In this document: in pieces, positions 7,365 to 15,878 of the stretch
Layout of the letters: every line of letters starts with the position of its first letter
Position numbering within the stretch: the first letter of the stretch is position 1
Source: Rhodospirillales bacterium
GTDB taxonomy: Bacteria > Pseudomonadota > Alphaproteobacteria > UBA828
Reading direction: 5' to 3'
Assembly: GCA_028818855.1 (NCBI GenBank)
Contig: JAPPMY010000279.1
Location: forward strand, 1 to 49,579
DNA: 49,579 nt
The notes under the pieces: generated by a model
What the model was told of the DNA's origin: nothing
The model's database searches: none
What the model saw: the letters and a program-made list of their open reading frames with translations, nothing else
Position numbers and translations under genes: made by a program

Positions 7365-10362
7365 CCCGCTTGGCTCCCTCCGGATCGTAGAACACCGGCT
7401 CCGTCACCTTGCAGGGCACGAAGCCCGATTCGGGCGCGGCATGGACGGTCTCGCCCTTGCGCGCGCGGCCGCCCTTCACCAGCGCGAGCGCGATGGAGCG
7501 CCCCAGCGTCGGGCTCGCGTAGCTGGAGGTCACGTGGCCGATCATCGGCAGCGGCGGGCGCCCCGGCTTGTCGACGAGCTGCGTGCCCTCGGGCAGCACG
7601 GTATTGGGGTTCTCGGTGAGGATGCCGACGAGCTGCTTGCGGTCCTCCCGCCGCGAGTCCGCGCGGCTCCAGGCGCGCTTGCCCAGAAAATCCGCCTTCT
7701 TCTTCGACACGATCCAGTCCATGCCGAGGTCGTGCGGCGTGGTGGTGCCGTCGGTCTCCTGGCCCACGATGATGAAGCCCCGCTCGGCGCGGAGCACGTG
7801 CATCGCCTCGGTGCCGTAGGGGGTGATGCCGTGTTCTGCGCCTGCCGCCATCAGCGCTTCCCAGAGGTGGCGCCCGTGGTGCCAGGGCACGTTGATCTCG
7901 AAGCCCAGCTCGCCGGAGAAGCTGATGCGGAAGACGCGCGCATCCACGCCGGCGACCGTTCCCTCCTTCACGCTCATGAAGGGGAAGGACGAGGCATCGA
8001 GCGCCATCTCCGGCGCGAGCGGGGCGAGCACGTCGCGGGCCCGGGGGCCGGCCAGCGCCACCGTCGCCCACTGCTCGGTGACCGAGGTGCAGTACACCTT
8101 CATCTCCGGCCACTCGGTCTGCAGCCATTCCTCCAGCCACTCCAGCACCTGGGCCGCGTTGCCGGTCGTGGTGGTCATCAGGTAGTGCTCGTCGCCGAGG
8201 CGCGCGGTGGTGCCGTCGTCGAAGACCATGCCATCGTCGCCGCACATCAGCCCGTAGCGCACCCTACCCACCTTCAGGGTCGAGAAGGCGTTGGTGTAGA
8301 CCATGTCGAGCAGGGCCGCCGCGTCCGGCCCCCTGATGTCGATCTTGCCCAGCGTGGACGCGTCGAGGATGCCGGCCCCCTCGCGCACCGCGCGGCACTC
8401 GCGCGCCACCGCCGCGTGCTTGTCCTCGCCCTTGCGGGGATACCACCAGGGCCGGTGCCACTGGCCCACGGGCTCGAACACAGCGCCATGCTCCGCGTGC
8501 CACTCGTGCATGGCGGTGCGCCGCACCGGGTCCATCAGCGCCCCGGTGTCGCGGCCGGCGAGCGCGCCGAAGGTGACCGGCGTGTAGGGCGCCCGGTAGG
8601 TGGTGAAGCCCACCTCCGGCACGCTCTTGCCGAGCGCGTCGGCGAGGATGGCGAGGCCGTTCACGTTCGCCGTCTTGCCCTGGTCCGTGCCCATGCCGAC
8701 GGTGGTGTAGCGCTTGACATGCTCGACCGAGCGGAAACCCTCGCGCGCCGCGAGGCGGATGTCGGCCGCGGTCACGTCGTCCTGGTGGTCGACCATGTGC
8801 TTGGCCTTGCCGTGGCCGAGCGGTTTTTGGCCCGGCGCGAGCCAATAGGGCGTGATGGCGCCGGGCTCCGAAGCCTCCACAGGGGGCACCGGCGGCGCCG
8901 TGCCGTCGCCGAAGCCCGCGGCCAGGGCCGCGCGTGCGCCGGCAGCCGCGCCTTCCGCGAGGCACGCCGAAAGGCCGAAGCTGCCGCCCGCCGCGCCCGC
9001 CACCTCCAGGGCCTGCGTTGCCCGGCCGGGGAGGAAGATGCCGCGCACCTCCTCGAACGTGAGCTTGCCTGCCGACTGGCAGAAGAGATGCACCGCCGGG
9101 TTCCAGCCGCCGGAGACGAGCACGCTGTCGCACCAGATGCGGTAGCGCTCGCCGGTGAGCCCGCCGCTCTCGCCGAGCTTCGCGACGGTGACGGAGCTGA
9201 CCCGCTTCGTGCCGTGGGTGGCGGCGATGACCGAGCCGACGTGGAGCGGCACGCCGGCCTCGCTCAGCGCCGGTGCCAGCGGCGCCGCAGGCTCGGGCCG
9301 GCAATCCACCACGGCGCCGACGTTGCCGCCCGCCTCGACGATATCGTGCGCCGCCTCGTAGGCCGCGTCGTTGTTGGTGAAGAGCACCGCGCGCGCGCCC
9401 GGCAGCGCCGCGAAGTGGTTGACGTAGCGCTGAGCCGCCGAGGCCAGCATGACGCCGGGCCGGTCGTTGTCCGCGAAGACCAGGGGCCGCTCGTGGGCGC
9501 CGGTGGCGAGCACCACGCGCCCGGCCTTGACGTTCCAGAGCCTCTGGCGGCTCGCGCCGGCAGCCGCGCCCGGCCCCAGATGGTCGCTCCGGCGCTCGAA
9601 CGCGCTCAGCGAGTTGTGGTCGTAATAGCCGAAGAGCGTGGTGCGGGTGAGCACGCGCACCTCCGGCATGGCGGCAAGGCGCTCCCCAGCAGCCGCCGCC
9701 CAGGCCGCGCCGTCGGTGCCGTCCACCCGGTGGCGGAGGCCGAGCAGCGCACCGCCGAGCGTTGCCTGCTCGTCCACCAGCAGGACCCTGGCGCCCGCCT
9801 CGCCGGCGGCGAGCGCCGCGGCGATCCCCGCCGGGCCGCCGCCCACCACCAGCACGTCGCAGTGAACGTGCATCTTGTCGTAAGTATCGGGGTCCGGCGC
9901 CTCGGGCGCGCGGCCGAGGCCCGCCATGCGCCGGATGACCGGCTCGTAGAGCGCCTTCCAGAACGACGCCGGCCAGAGGAAGGTCTTGTAGTAGAAGCCG
10001 GCGGGGAAGAGCGGGGCGAGCTTCCCGGTCCAGGCTGCGAGGTCGCACTCGGCGCTCGGCCAGGCGTTGACGCCGGACGCGGTGAGCCCGTCGTAAAGCT
10101 CCACCTGCGTCGCCCGCAGGTTGGGCTCGGTGCGCGCGCCCTCGCCGAGTTGCACCAGCGCGGACGGCTCCTCCGCGCCGGCGGTGAGGATGCCGCGCGG
10201 GCGGTGGTACTTGAAGCTGCGGCTGGTGAGGTGCGTGCCGCTCGCGATCAGCGCGGACGCGAGCGTGTCACCGGCGAAGCCCTCGTAGCGCCGCCCGTTG
10301 AAGGTGAAGCGGAGCCGCTTCGCCCGGTCGATCCGCCCGCCTTCCCTGAGACGAAAGCGCAC
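7357..10362 (-). CDS. soxA: Sarcosine oxidase alpha subunit
   Basis: Large subunit (1001 residues) of the cytoplasmic enzyme that oxidises sarcosine to glycine, making H2O2 and 5,10-methylene-tetrahydrofolate when folate is present. The N-terminal ferredoxin-like region has GDTLASALIASG and SFKYHRPRGI. A Rossmann dinucleotide site follows at VLVVGGGPAGIAAALAAGEA. The C-terminal third is a GcvT-like folate domain (YGLMCGDDGMVFDDG and LDIRGPDA-type motifs). The GTG start at 10362 shares its G with the soxD TAG stop, giving the usual family length. A frame open further upstream is antisense or out of family. Confidence 0.96.
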   Translation of the reverse strand: MRFRLREGGRIDRAKRLRFTFNGRRYEGFAGDTLASALIASGTHLTSRSFKYHRPRGILTAGAEEPSALVQLGEGARTEPNLRATQVELYDGLTASGVNAWPSAECDLAAWTGKLAPLFPAGFYYKTFLWPASFWKALYEPVIRRMAGLGRAPEAPDPDTYDKMHVHCDVLVVGGGPAGIAAALAAGEAGARVLLVDEQATLGGALLGLRHRVDGTDGAAWAAAAGERLAAMPEVRVLTRTTLFGYYDHNSLSAFERRSDHLGPGAAAGASRQRLWNVKAGRVVLATGAHERPLVFADNDRPGVMLASAAQRYVNHFAALPGARAVLFTNNDAAYEAAHDIVEAGGNVGAVVDCRPEPAAPLAPALSEAGVPLHVGSVIAATHGTKRVSSVTVAKLGESGGLTGERYRIWCDSVLVSGGWNPAVHLFCQSAGKLTFEEVRGIFLPGRATQALEVAGAAGGSFGLSACLAEGAAAGARAALAAGFGDGTAPPVPPVEASEPGAITPYWLAPGQKPLGHGKAKHMVDHQDDVTAADIRLAAREGFRSVEHVKRYTTVGMGTDQGKTANVNGLAILADALGKSVPEVGFTTYRAPYTPVTFGALAGRDTGALMDPVRRTAMHEWHAEHGAVFEPVGQWHRPWWYPRKGEDKHAAVARECRAVREGAGILDASTLGKIDIRGPDAAALLDMVYTNAFSTLKVGRVRYGLMCGDDGMVFDDGTTARLGDEHYLMTTTTGNAAQVLEWLEEWLQTEWPEMKVYCTSVTEQWATVALAGPRARDVLAPLAPEMALDASSFPFMSVKEGTVAGVDARVFRISFSGELGFEINVPWHHGRHLWEALMAAGAEHGITPYGTEAMHVLRAERGFIIVGQETDGTTTPHDLGMDWIVSKKKADFLGKRAWSRADSRREDRKQLVGILTENPNTVLPEGTQLVDKPGRPPLPMIGHVTSSYASPTLGRSIALALVKGGRARKGETVHAAPESGFVPCKVTEPVFYDPEGAKRDG

Positions 10363-10658
10363 TATCCGCCCTCCGCCCCGTCGCCCGGCGCGTCGGGCCT
10401 CGGCGCGCCCATGGGATAGATCGCGATCACGTCGTTGCTGACGGTATCGCGCAGCACGTTGAACCAGCGCCGGCAGCCCTCCCGGTGCATCCAGCGCTCG
10501 GCGTGGACGCCCTTGGGATTGGTGCGCATGAAGAGGTAGTCGGCCCAGCCGGCATCGTCGGTCGCAGCAGGCTCGGGCCGCGCGATGTGGGCCTCGCCGC
10601 CGTAGCGGAACTCGGTCTCGGGCCGCGGGCCGCACCAGGGGCAGTCGATCCAGAGCAT
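10362..10658 (-). CDS. soxD: Sarcosine oxidase delta subunit
   Basis: A 98-residue zinc-binding subunit of heterotetrameric sarcosine oxidase. The N-terminus MLWIDCPWCGPRPETEF supplies Cys6 and Cys9; His58 and Cys62 in MHREGCRRWF complete the expected Zn site. YLFMRTNPKG and a C-terminal VSNDVIAIYPMG are typical. It lies 11 bases after soxB and overlaps the soxA GTG start at TAGTG. Length and motifs match the family well. Confidence 0.95.
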   Translation of the reverse strand: MLWIDCPWCGPRPETEFRYGGEAHIARPEPAATDDAGWADYLFMRTNPKGVHAERWMHREGCRRWFNVLRDTVSNDVIAIYPMGAPRPDAPGDGAEGG

Positions 10659-10669
10659 CCCGCGCGCTC

Positions 10670-11920
10670 CTAGTGCGCCACCGCCGCCGCCGCGTGCTCG
10701 TCGATCAGCGCGCCGGAGGTAAAGCGGTCAAGCGCGAAGGGCGCGTTGAGCGGGTGCGGCTCCCCGGTCGCGATGGTGTGTGCCAGCACCCAGCCCGAGC
10801 CCGGCGTCGCCTTGAAGCCGCCCGTGCCCCAGCCGCCGTTGATGAAGAGCCCGTCCACGGGCGTCTTGCCGATGATGGGCGAGGCGTCGGGGCAGACGTC
10901 CACGATGCCCGCCCAGGAGCGCATCATGCGCACCCGGCTGAAGATCGGGATCAGTTCGACGATCGCCCCCATCTGGTCCTCGATGGTGTGCAGCCCGCCC
11001 CGCTGGCTGTATGAGTTGGGTGGGTCGAGGCCGGCGCCGATCACCAATTCGCCCTTGTCGGACTGGCTCACGTAGACGTGCACGCCGTTCGACATGATGA
11101 CGCAGTGGAGCACCGGCTTGAGCGGCTCGGAGACCAGGGCCTGCAGCGGATGGCTCTCGATCGGCAGGCGAAAGCCCGCCATCGCCGCCAGCACGGAGCT
11201 GTGCCCCGCGACCACGATGCCGACCCTGCCCGCCTTGATCGCGCCTTGCGTGGTCTGCACCCCGGTCACCCGGCCGGCGTTCACGTCGATGCCGGTGACC
11301 TCGCAGTTCTGGATGATGTCGACGCCCCGCGCATCCGCCGCCCGCGCGAAGCCCCAGGCCACGGCGTCGTGGCGCGCGTTGCCGCCCCGCCGCTGCAGGG
11401 TGCCGCCCAGGATCGGGTAGCGCGTCTCCGTCGAGGTGTTGAGGATCGGGCAGAACGCCTTGACCTCCTCGGTGGTGAGAAGCTCGGCGTCCACCGCGTT
11501 CAGGCGATTGGCGTTGACGCGGCGCGTCGCCTCCTGCAGGTCGTGCACGTTGTGGATCAGGTTCAGCACGCCCCGCTGGCTGAACATCAGGTTGTAATTC
11601 AGCTCCTGCGCGAGCCCCTCCCAGAGCTTCAGCGCATGCTCGTAGAGGGCCGCGCTCTCGTCCCAGAGGTAGTTGGAGCGGATCACGGTGGTGTTGCGCC
11701 CGGTGTTGCCGCCGCCGAGCCAGCCCTTCTCCAGCACCGCCACGTTGGTGATGCCGTGGAGCGAGGCGAGGTAGTAGGCCGTGGCAAGCCCGTGCCCGCC
11801 GGCGCCGATGATGACGACGTCGTAGGCCGGCTTCGGCGCCGGGCTTCGCCACTGCTCCGGCCAGCGCTCGTGGTGGCTGAGCGCGTTGCGCGCGAGGCTG
11901 AATATCGAGAACTTCTTCAT
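10670..11920 (-). CDS. soxB: Sarcosine oxidase beta subunit
   Basis: Catalytic flavin subunit, 416 residues. The FAD-binding Rossmann motif is [18 protein letters not shown] near residue 35, followed by [20 protein letters not shown]. The segment [12 protein letters not shown] carries His184, in the region where beta subunits bind FMN covalently. The C-terminus [20 protein letters not shown] is the usual second flavin-contact region. ATG at 11920 was picked because [20 protein letters not shown] matches family N-termini. It is the first sox gene. The 120 bases between it and doeA may hold the promoter, or soxBDAG may be read from doeA. Confidence 0.96.
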   Translation of the reverse strand: MKKFSIFSLARNALSHHERWPEQWRSPAPKPAYDVVIIGAGGHGLATAYYLASLHGITNVAVLEKGWLGGGNTGRNTTVIRSNYLWDESAALYEHALKLWEGLAQELNYNLMFSQRGVLNLIHNVHDLQEATRRVNANRLNAVDAELLTTEEVKAFCPILNTSTETRYPILGGTLQRRGGNARHDAVAWGFARAADARGVDIIQNCEVTGIDVNAGRVTGVQTTQGAIKAGRVGIVVAGHSSVLAAMAGFRLPIESHPLQALVSEPLKPVLHCVIMSNGVHVYVSQSDKGELVIGAGLDPPNSYSQRGGLHTIEDQMGAIVELIPIFSRVRMMRSWAGIVDVCPDASPIIGKTPVDGLFINGGWGTGGFKATPGSGWVLAHTIATGEPHPLNAPFALDRFTSGALIDEHAAAAVAH

Positions 11921-12040
11921 CTCTGGGTGCCCGAATACAGGAACCACCCGGCCGTGTCACTCACGCGCGCCATGAGCCGCCAGCGGCGCACCGCCTCACG
12001 CCCTTCGCGCGCCTACCGGTGAAGGCGGCGCCCGGCGGCC

Positions 12041-13252
12041 TCAGGTCTTCACCTGCAGTTGGCGCGGCCAGTGCGCGAGGGTCTCCGCGCCTCTCTCGGT
12101 GATGCGGATGCTCTCGGTGATCTCGAGGCCCCAGTCGTCGAACCAGAGCGCGGGCATGAAGTGGATGGTCATGTCAGGCTGCAGCAGGGTGCGGTCGCCC
12201 GGCCGCAGGCTGATCGTGCGCTCGCCCCAGTCGGGCGGATAGCTGAGCCCGATGGAGTAGCCGCATCGGCTCTCCTTGGTGAGCCCGTGGCGCGCGAGCG
12301 ACTCCGTGAACGCGCGGTGGATGTCCTCGCACCGGTTTCCCGGCCGTGCGGCTTCGAGCCCCGCCTCGATTGCTTCCAGCAGCGCGCCTTCCGCGTTGCG
12401 CTCGCGCGCGCCCGGCCGGCCCAGGAACACCGTGCGGCAGAGCGGGCAGTGGTAGCGCTGGTAGACGCCTGCGATCTCGAAGAACGTCGCCTCACCCGCC
12501 CGCATCGGCTTGTCGTCCCAGGTGAGGTGCGCGGCGGACGCGTCGACGCCGGTGGGCAGCATCGGCACGATGGCGGGGTAGTCGCCGCCCGCGCCCTCGA
12601 CACCGGTGATGGCCGCGTGGAAGATCTCCGCCACTAGGTCGTTCTTGCGCATGCCGGGCTCGATCACCTCCAGGATGCGCGCGTGCATCTTCTCCACGAT
12701 GCGCGCCGCGTTCCTCATGAAGGCGATCTCCGCCTCCGACTTGACGATCCGCTGCCAGTTCACCAGCCCCGTCGCGTCGAGCAGCGTCGCATCGCCGAGG
12801 TGCGACTCCAGCGACCGGTAGGCGGCAGCGCTGAAGTAGTAGTTGTCCATCTCGACGCCGATGCGCGCCTCGCCCCACCCGCGCGCGGCGATGACCTCGC
12901 TCAGGTAGTCCATCGGGTGGCGCTCGGTGGACATCACGTAGTGGTCCCCGTAGGCGACGATGTCGTCGTGCGCCATGAACACGGTGCGCTTCGCCCCGTT
13001 GGCGTCCATGCCGCGCCCGAACCACACCGGATCGCCTTCGAGCGCGAGCAGCACGCACTGGTGCACGTAGAAGGACCAGCCGTCGTAGCCGGTGAGCCAC
13101 GCCATGTTGGACGGGTCCGAGACGACGAGCAGCTCCAGCCCGCTCTCCTCCATCGCGCGCCGGGTCTTCGCGATCCGCGCCGCGTACTCGTCGCGCGAGA
13201 ACCGCAGCGCGACCGGCGGGGCTGTGCCGGGTTCGGTTGTCGTGGACGGCAT
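12041..13252 (-). CDS. doeA: Ectoine hydrolase (M24 peptidase family), DoeA/EutD-like
   Basis: A 403-residue M24/creatinase-fold protein that strongly resembles ectoine hydrolase, which opens ectoine to N-acetyl-diaminobutyrate in the cytoplasm. Characteristic stretches are DPSNMAWLTGYDGWSFYVHQ, GRGMDANGAKRTVFMAHDDI, STERHPMDYLSEVI, EMDNYYFSAAAYRSL and SIGLSYPPDWGERTISLRPG. The usual M24 metal ligands are altered: FFEIAG has Glu and CPLCRTVF lacks the Asp, as in creatinase-like members. ATG at 13252 is preferred to TTG 13285. No doeB deacetylase, doeC, doeD or ectoine transporter is in the window, so the substrate could differ. The soxBDAG genes follow, fitting osmolyte and methylamine use. 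Confidence 0.85.
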   Translation of the reverse strand: MPSTTTEPGTAPPVALRFSRDEYAARIAKTRRAMEESGLELLVVSDPSNMAWLTGYDGWSFYVHQCVLLALEGDPVWFGRGMDANGAKRTVFMAHDDIVAYGDHYVMSTERHPMDYLSEVIAARGWGEARIGVEMDNYYFSAAAYRSLESHLGDATLLDATGLVNWQRIVKSEAEIAFMRNAARIVEKMHARILEVIEPGMRKNDLVAEIFHAAITGVEGAGGDYPAIVPMLPTGVDASAAHLTWDDKPMRAGEATFFEIAGVYQRYHCPLCRTVFLGRPGARERNAEGALLEAIEAGLEAARPGNRCEDIHRAFTESLARHGLTKESRCGYSIGLSYPPDWGERTISLRPGDRTLLQPDMTIHFMPALWFDDWGLEITESIRITERGAETLAHWPRQLQVKT

Positions 13253-13416
13253 GGCGCTCGGGTCCCAAGGTCTCAGAAGGGGCAAGAATGTCCCCTCCGC
13301 CGCCCGGATTGTCCAGCGCGCGGGCCGAGACGGGCCGGAACCGATTTCCAGGCGGGAGCCGCGCGCGACACTGTGGTGAAATGCCCGCCGCGCCCAACCG
13401 CTCCGCGAGGGATCCC

Positions 13417-13893
13417 ATGCTGCTCGAAGGCTCCTGCCACTGCCGCGCCGTCCGGTTCTCGCTCCAGTCGAAGACGCCGCAACCCTACATGCACTGCTAC
13501 TGCTCGATCTGCCGCAAGACCGCCGGTGGCGGCGGCTGTGCCATCAATCTCGGCGGCGAGGCGGAGACGCTCAGCGTGCGCGGCAAGCGTCACTTGCGGG
13601 TCTACAGGGCCACGCTCGAGGACGGCAGCGAAAGCCCGGCCGAGCGGCGGTTCTGCGGCCGCTGCGGCAGCGCGCTCTGGGTCTGGGACCCGCGCTGGCC
13701 CGCGCTGATCCATCCCTTCGCCTCGGCCATCGACACGGCCCTGCCGAAGCCGTCCGAGCGCTGCCACATCATGGTCGACTATGCGCCAGGCTGGGTCAGG
13801 ATCCCGTCGGGCAGGCGGGACCCGCACTTTTCCGACTATCCCGACCAGTCGCTCGAGGACTGGCACCGGAGCCGCGCCCTCCTGGACTCATAG
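13417..13893 (+). CDS. GFA family protein (glutathione-dependent formaldehyde-activating enzyme-like)
   Basis: A 158-residue zinc-binding Mss4-like fold protein. Cys pairs are visible in SCHCRAVRF (near residue 7), CYCSICRKT (near 26) and FCGRCGSALWVWD (near 80), the pattern that binds one structural and one catalytic Zn. Members include Gfa, which binds S-hydroxymethyl-glutathione, but most have no proven reaction. I chose ATG 13417 because GAGGGAT lies just upstream and MLLEGSCHC matches family starts; ATG 13381 is an in-frame alternative. It is divergent from doeA, and the MOSC gene starts 49 bases later. Confidence 0.88.
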   Translation: MLLEGSCHCRAVRFSLQSKTPQPYMHCYCSICRKTAGGGGCAINLGGEAETLSVRGKRHLRVYRATLEDGSESPAERRFCGRCGSALWVWDPRWPALIHPFASAIDTALPKPSERCHIMVDYAPGWVRIPSGRRDPHFSDYPDQSLEDWHRSRALLDS

Positions 13894-13942
13894 TGTGGCA
13901 AACTCCCAGCCGGCACACGCGGGCAGCACGGAGAGTCAGGTC

Positions 13943-14794
13943 ATGGCATCGCAGGGCAGGAACGGCGGCACGGTCAAGGCGCTCTGGCGCTATCCGGTCA
14001 AGTCGATGGCGGGCAACAAGCTCGACAAGGCTCGGGTCACCGAGGGCGGGATCCTGGGCGATCGCGCCTATGCCGTGCTCGACGGGACCAGCGGCAGGGT
14101 GGGGAGCGCCAAGACCCCGAGGAAGTGGGCCGCCCTGATGACGCTCGCCGCCGATTTCGTGAGCCCGCCCGAGGCCGGCGCGCCGCTGCCGCCGGTCCGC
14201 GTCGTCTGGCCCGACGGAACGGAGGCCACGAGCGACGGCGGAGACGCCGATGCGCGACTCTCGCGGATGCTCGGGCGGCCGGTCACGCTGACGGCGGAGC
14301 GGCCCGAAACCCCCAGCCTCGAGCGCCTCGACCCGCTCGCCGAGGAGGAAACCATCGTCGACATCGGCGACCTGATGATGGCGGGCCGCTTCTCGGACTA
14401 CGCGGCGCTTCATCTCATCACTACGGCGACGATGGCGCGGCTTGCCGCGCTCCGCCCCGAGTCCACGTTCACGGCGCGCCGCTTCCGTCCCAACGTGACC
14501 ATCGCGACGCCGGACGGCGAGACCGGATTCGTGGAGAACGGCTGGGTCGGCCGTGAGTTGGCCATCGGCGACGCGGTGCGGCTCCGCATCTCGGACCCCA
14601 CGCCACGCTGCTCGGTCCCGACCATCGCGCAGAAGGACATGGAGAAGGACCCGCACGTGCTGCGCACCATCGTCGAGCACAACCGGCTTCCCGTCCCGCT
14701 GCTCGACGGCGAATCGCTGCCGTGCGCCGGCGTCTACGCCTTCGTCATCCAGGCAGGGACGGTGAAGAGAGGCGACGCGGTCAGGGTGATCTAG
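13943..14794 (+). CDS. MOSC domain protein with N-terminal beta-barrel
   Basis: A 283-residue MOSC-domain protein of the type related to the molybdenum cofactor sulfurase C-terminus and to YcbX/YiiM. The N-terminal barrel begins with VKALWRYPVKSMAGNKL, and DRAYAVLDG follows. The C-terminal MOSC domain has FRPNVTIATPDG, FVENGWVGRELAIGDAVRLR and TPRCSVPTIAQ with the conserved Cys. Such proteins handle sulfur or Moco-dependent reduction; the exact substrate is unknown. ATG 13943 has GGAGAG upstream. It may share a transcript with the GFA gene. Confidence 0.88.
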   Translation: MASQGRNGGTVKALWRYPVKSMAGNKLDKARVTEGGILGDRAYAVLDGTSGRVGSAKTPRKWAALMTLAADFVSPPEAGAPLPPVRVVWPDGTEATSDGGDADARLSRMLGRPVTLTAERPETPSLERLDPLAEEETIVDIGDLMMAGRFSDYAALHLITTATMARLAALRPESTFTARRFRPNVTIATPDGETGFVENGWVGRELAIGDAVRLRISDPTPRCSVPTIAQKDMEKDPHVLRTIVEHNRLPVPLLDGESLPCAGVYAFVIQAGTVKRGDAVRVI

Positions 14795-14816
14795 GACGCG
14801 ACCGGCACCCGTCGAG

Positions 14817-15191
14817 TCAGTCGCCGGAGCCCTGCCTCTTCAGCTCGATGGGCTGGCCGTGGGAGGTGTGGAGGGTCGCCTCGGTCCAGTCGTGCTTGAG
14901 GCCGGCAAGCTCCGCCTCCGAGCCCAGGCCCTTGTCGACCACGAGCTTCTCCAGCGCGCTCAGCCAGTGCTCGTAGTAGCGATCGCCGAGGTCGGCATCG
15001 CCCCGCTTCTTCGCCGCCGCGATCTCCGCCGAGAGGTAGTCCACCCACTCCGACCAGGTGAACTTGCCGGCCTCCGACAGCCGCACCGCCATGGCGAAGG
15101 CGGTCGCCTCCCACGGCTCCTTGAAGACCGGCCCGTCTTCCTCCTCCCAGGGGAGCTTCGGCAGGTCGTCGGCCGAGAACGTGTCGCTCAT
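14817..15191 (-). CDS. Nitrile hydratase accessory protein
   Basis: A 124-residue protein related to the N-terminal half of the nitrile hydratase beta subunit and to metallochaperone/activator proteins. Motifs are DGPVFKEPWEATAFAMAVRL, FTWSEWVDYLSAEIAAA, DLGDRYYEHWLSALEKLV and a C-terminal HTSHGQPIELKR. It is expected to help load or oxidise the metal site of the enzyme encoded just upstream. The ATG overlaps the beta C-terminal gene stop as ATGA, which makes it the last gene of the four-gene hydratase operon. Confidence 0.9.
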   Translation of the reverse strand: MSDTFSADDLPKLPWEEEDGPVFKEPWEATAFAMAVRLSEAGKFTWSEWVDYLSAEIAAAKKRGDADLGDRYYEHWLSALEKLVVDKGLGSEAELAGLKHDWTEATLHTSHGQPIELKRQGSGD

Positions 15192-15541
15192 GCGCCTTCG
15201 AGATAGTCGTCGAAGAGGTCGATGTAGACGCAGGCGTTCGCGTTCGCATGCGCCCCCCACAGCTCGCTCCCCTCGAAGCGCACGCTGTAGACGTGCTGAG
15301 GGTCGCTGTGGGTGCCCGATGCGGCCGACGTGTCGGGAAACGCGAAGACCCCGTGATCGCGCATGATCCGTCCGGTCCTGCCGCGGATGTAGCGCGGCAG
15401 CCTCGTGTGGGAGACGGGGTTGATGTCGCGGGCCGTGACCGCGTCGCCCACCTTGAACTTGGCCGCCACGTCCGCGTCCATCCGGCAGGAGGCACCACCG
15501 GCCACCAGGCCCGGAACCATCTCAGGCGTCAGAGTCGGCAT
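15188..15541 (-). CDS. Nitrile hydratase-family beta subunit, C-terminal part as separate protein
   Basis: A 117-residue product equal to the SH3-like C-terminal domain of nitrile hydratase beta. Motifs are FKVGDAVTARDINPVSHTRL, PRYIRGRTGRIMRDHGVFAF, HVYSVRFEGSELWG and VYIDLFDDYLE. Arg47 in HTRLPRY fits the second conserved beta Arg that contacts the oxidised metal-site Cys residues. It begins at ATG 15541, overlapping the stop of the beta N-terminal gene (TGATG) in another frame, with a GGGAGG ribosome site 6 bases upstream. With the upstream 104 residues it adds up to 221, about a normal full beta subunit. Confidence 0.9.
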   Translation of the reverse strand: MPTLTPEMVPGLVAGGASCRMDADVAAKFKVGDAVTARDINPVSHTRLPRYIRGRTGRIMRDHGVFAFPDTSAASGTHSDPQHVYSVRFEGSELWGAHANANACVYIDLFDDYLEGA

Positions 15542-15855
15542 CACGATCCTCCCGCTTCGCGCAGGCTGGCGATCTTCTCGTCGATCTCGGCCTGCGTCAG
15601 GATTCCGCGCTCCACCAGCACGGTCTCGTAGACGTGCAGCCAGTGCTCGTAATACGAGGTCTCCAGATACTCGGCCGGGCCCATCCGCTCGATGGCGTGG
15701 CGGAACATGTCGACGTTGAAGTGGCCTTCGGCGAAGTTGGTGAAGAACATGCCGAAGACCCGGCCCTCCCACTCCTCGTGGAACCGGGGCTCGTTCTCCT
15801 CGCGGATGATCGGGCCCATGCACTGCATGCCGCCCATGTCGTGGATGCCGTTCAT
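15541..15855 (-). CDS. Nitrile hydratase-family beta subunit, N-terminal part as separate protein
   Basis: A 104-residue protein matching the N-terminal helical half of nitrile hydratase beta. It starts MNGIHDMGGMQCMGPII, as beta subunits do, and contains NEPRFHEEWEGRVFGMF, FRHAIERMGPAEYLE with Arg52 (the same number as the conserved active-site Arg), and YYEHWLHVYETVLVERGILT. It ends where the inter-domain linker would begin. The gap to the alpha gene is 23 bases. A split beta is known in thiocyanate hydrolase and in toyocamycin nitrile hydratase, so function as one of three subunits is plausible. Confidence 0.9.
   Translation of the reverse strand: MNGIHDMGGMQCMGPIIREENEPRFHEEWEGRVFGMFFTNFAEGHFNVDMFRHAIERMGPAEYLETSYYEHWLHVYETVLVERGILTQAEIDEKIASLREAGGS
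15548..15553 (-). promoter_or_regulatory. Ribosome binding site deciding the beta C-terminal start
   Basis: On the minus strand the sequence GGGAGG lies 6 bases upstream of ATG 15541, inside the 3' end of the beta N-terminal gene. It supports an independent start for the C-terminal half. This argues against reading the split as a simple frameshift in one beta gene. Confidence 0.7.
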
Positions 15856-15878
15856 GGCTCTTCTCCCTCTGGCCCCTG

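Noticed and set aside
7156..10419. Open frame of more than 1,000 codons on the plus strand
   Set aside because: It is antisense to soxA and soxG, has an Arg/Ala/His-rich composition without family motifs, and is what high G+C codon use produces on the opposite strand.
15188..15855. Beta subunit split as a sequencing error or pseudogene
   Set aside because: The second half has its own ribosome site and ATG, the halves add up to a normal beta length, and three-subunit relatives are known. Error cannot be fully excluded without raw reads.
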